Below, one piece after another: positions 7,612 to 7,928 of a DNA stretch of 7,928 nt (its first letter is position 1; each line of letters starts with the position of its first letter). The notes beneath the pieces are model-generated. The model did not search any database. It was not told where the DNA came from and worked only from the letters and a program-made list of their open reading frames with translations. The stretch spans positions 1 to 7,928 of the forward strand of contig SKYX01000413.1 of assembly GCA_007127655.1 (NCBI GenBank), read 5' to 3'. The translations under genes and the position numbers were made by a program. This DNA comes from Desulfonatronum sp. GTDB taxonomy: Bacteria; Desulfobacterota; Desulfovibrionia; Desulfovibrionales; Desulfonatronaceae.

Positions 7612-7628
7612 ATGCCCCGTTGGGGCAT
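7612..7628. repeat. Palindrome F: 7-bp stem, GTT loop
   Basis: ATGCCCC, loop GTT, GGGGCAT is a perfect hairpin and the mirror counterpart of A. The preceding spacer (7602-7611) matches the reverse complement of the A-B spacer at 7 of 10 positions. Confidence 0.8.
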
Positions 7629-7663
7629 AAACCGATGGCAAAGCATACCCAGGCAGAGCACCT

Positions 7664-7684
7664 GTCCGGAACGCATAATGAGCC
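7664..7684 (-). repeat. Right terminal inverted repeat of the foldback element
   Basis: GTCCGGAACGCATAATGAGC plus one C is the inverted partner of 7342-7362 (19/21). It is followed by ATTTTTG and TTAATT, mirroring the A-rich flank on the left. Confidence 0.75.
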
Positions 7685-7725
7685 ATTTTTGTTAATTGAA
7701 GGTGGCTGATACCAATTCACCCAAC

Positions 7726-7729
7726 GGAG
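7726..7729 (+). promoter_or_regulatory. Shine-Dalgarno of the MutS-like gene, within a CCAAC/GTTGG hairpin
   Basis: GGAG ends 6 nt before the ATG at 7736, which fixes that start over the in-frame TTG at 7730. The site lies in CCAAC (7721-7725), GGA, GTTGG (7729-7733), a 5-bp stem whose loop is part of the ribosome-binding site. CCCAACGGAGTTG here differs at one base from CCCAACGGGGTTG in palindrome C, so it may be a decayed fragment of the neighbouring repeat family. Confidence 0.55.
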
Positions 7730-7735
7730 TTGGAC

Positions 7736-7928
7736 ATGGTGTTCTCGGAAAAACTGGCTGAGCGATATCGGACCCTCAAGCAGGAGCATCCGGACTGCAT
7801 CCTGGTGATGCAGGTGGGGGCCTTCATGCAAGTGATGGACGAGGATGCCCGGCGGGTGAGCGCGGTGACGGGTTTGAAGCTGTCCATGGCCGGGCAGGTG
7901 GACGCGCCGATGGTAATGGCCCAGACCC
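7736..7928 (+). CDS. MutS domain-I-like protein, N-terminal fragment (3' end outside window)
   Basis: Sixty-four codons are visible before the window ends; they follow an in-frame stop at 7697 and a good ribosome-binding site. The residues (FSEKLAERYRTLKQEHPD, then ILVMQVGAFMQVMDEDARR, VSAVTGLKL and DAPMVMAQT) align throughout with the start of the MutS mismatch-recognition domain, whose canonical form reads roughly YxxLKxxHPxxLLFYRMGDFYELFYDDA. The Phe-X-Glu mismatch-probing motif is F-M-Q here, and the usual GDFYE is GAFMQ. This argues against an ordinary housekeeping MutS and for a divergent, possibly stand-alone domain-I protein. As recalled from the literature, small MutS-like (MSL) genes occur beside reverse transcriptases in some diversity-generating retroelements; no reverse transcriptase is visible here, so that link is inference. 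The gene reads away from the DUF58 operon. Confidence 0.75.
   Translation, partial: MVFSEKLAERYRTLKQEHPDCILVMQVGAFMQVMDEDARRVSAVTGLKLSMAGQVDAPMVMAQT

Larger units (their letters stand above)
7342..7684. mobile_element. Imperfect foldback element with terminal inverted repeats (MITE/REPIN-like)
   Basis: The whole ~343-bp block is an imperfect inverted repeat centred near 7503. Its ends are 21-bp terminal inverted repeats matching at 19 of 21 positions (7342-7362 versus 7664-7684), flanked on both sides by A/T-rich DNA sharing AATTAA on opposite strands (7332-7337 and 7692-7697). Inside are three mirrored palindrome pairs: A (7379-7395) with F (7612-7628), B (7404-7440) with E (7563-7603), and C (7461-7479) with D (7526-7544). 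Spacers mirror as well: 10 nt between A and B and between E and F, and about 22 and 20 nt between the B and C stems and the D and E stems. There is no transposase and no credible ORF. It is probably mobilised in trans, but this is inference. No clear target-site duplication is visible. The right side has about 19 extra nt between palindrome F and the terminus. Confidence 0.75.

Noticed and set aside
7379..7628. CRISPR array
   Set aside because: The repeated units are self-complementary, occur in opposite orientations around a centre and have unequal short spacers; there are no regular direct repeats with unique spacers and no cas gene.
7513..7695. 60-residue plus-strand ORF in the right half of the element
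   Set aside because: It is made almost entirely of palindromes D, E and F read as codons, so it is not credible as a protein.
7232..7735. Template or variable repeat of a diversity-generating retroelement in the intergenic region
   Set aside because: The repeats here are inverted palindromes rather than a direct near-repeat pair with adenine-biased differences, and no target-protein gene end lies in the region.
7394..7831. 145-residue minus-strand ORF through the palindromic element and into the MutS-like gene
   Set aside because: It reads through hairpins and antisense to the MutS-like coding start. Its composition follows the repeats and it has no conserved motif.

Overview
The window is GC-rich bacterial DNA with tightly packed genes. 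The gene set is a large TPR protein, a WbpA-type UDP-N-acetylglucosamine dehydrogenase, a DUF58/TgpA pair and the start of a MutS-domain-I-like protein. This fits a Gram-negative proteobacterium, and a Deltaproteobacterium/Desulfobacterota member is my best guess. No rRNA or other taxonomic marker is present, so that assignment is inference.

Layout. Positions 2-2755 (+) hold a TPR protein whose start lies upstream of the window; its first ~275 visible residues are a Pro/Glu/Ala-rich spacer. After 48 bp come positions 2804-4105 (+), a nucleotide-sugar dehydrogenase of the UDP-GlcNAc 6-dehydrogenase type. It converges, with a gap of only 10 bp, on a two-gene minus-strand operon: a DUF58 protein (7231-6239), then a TgpA-like membrane transglutaminase (6242-4116) joined by an ATGA start/stop overlap. 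The MoxR-type AAA ATPase that commonly precedes such pairs is not in the window.

Positions 7232-7735 carry no convincing gene. Most of this gap is an imperfect foldback element of about 343 bp (core 7342-7684). It has ~21-bp terminal inverted repeats (19/21 matching) and, inside them, two mirror-image sets of three palindromic hairpins, A-B-C and D-E-F. Spacers and arm sequences are mirrored too. The apical stems differ between copies yet stay base-paired. It looks like a non-autonomous mobile palindromic element (MITE or REP/REPIN-like).

Positions 7736-7928 (+) begin a gene cut by the window end. Its 64 visible residues align with the mismatch-recognition domain I of MutS but have a degenerate Phe-X-Glu motif (F-M-Q). 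Short stand-alone MutS-I-like proteins are known accessory genes of some reverse-transcriptase cassettes, including diversity-generating retroelements. What follows the window edge therefore decides whether this is a repair gene or part of such a system.

Functionally, the dehydrogenase feeds surface-polysaccharide precursor synthesis and the DUF58/TgpA pair belongs to the cell envelope. The TPR protein may be an envelope scaffold, but nothing in the sequence proves its role.
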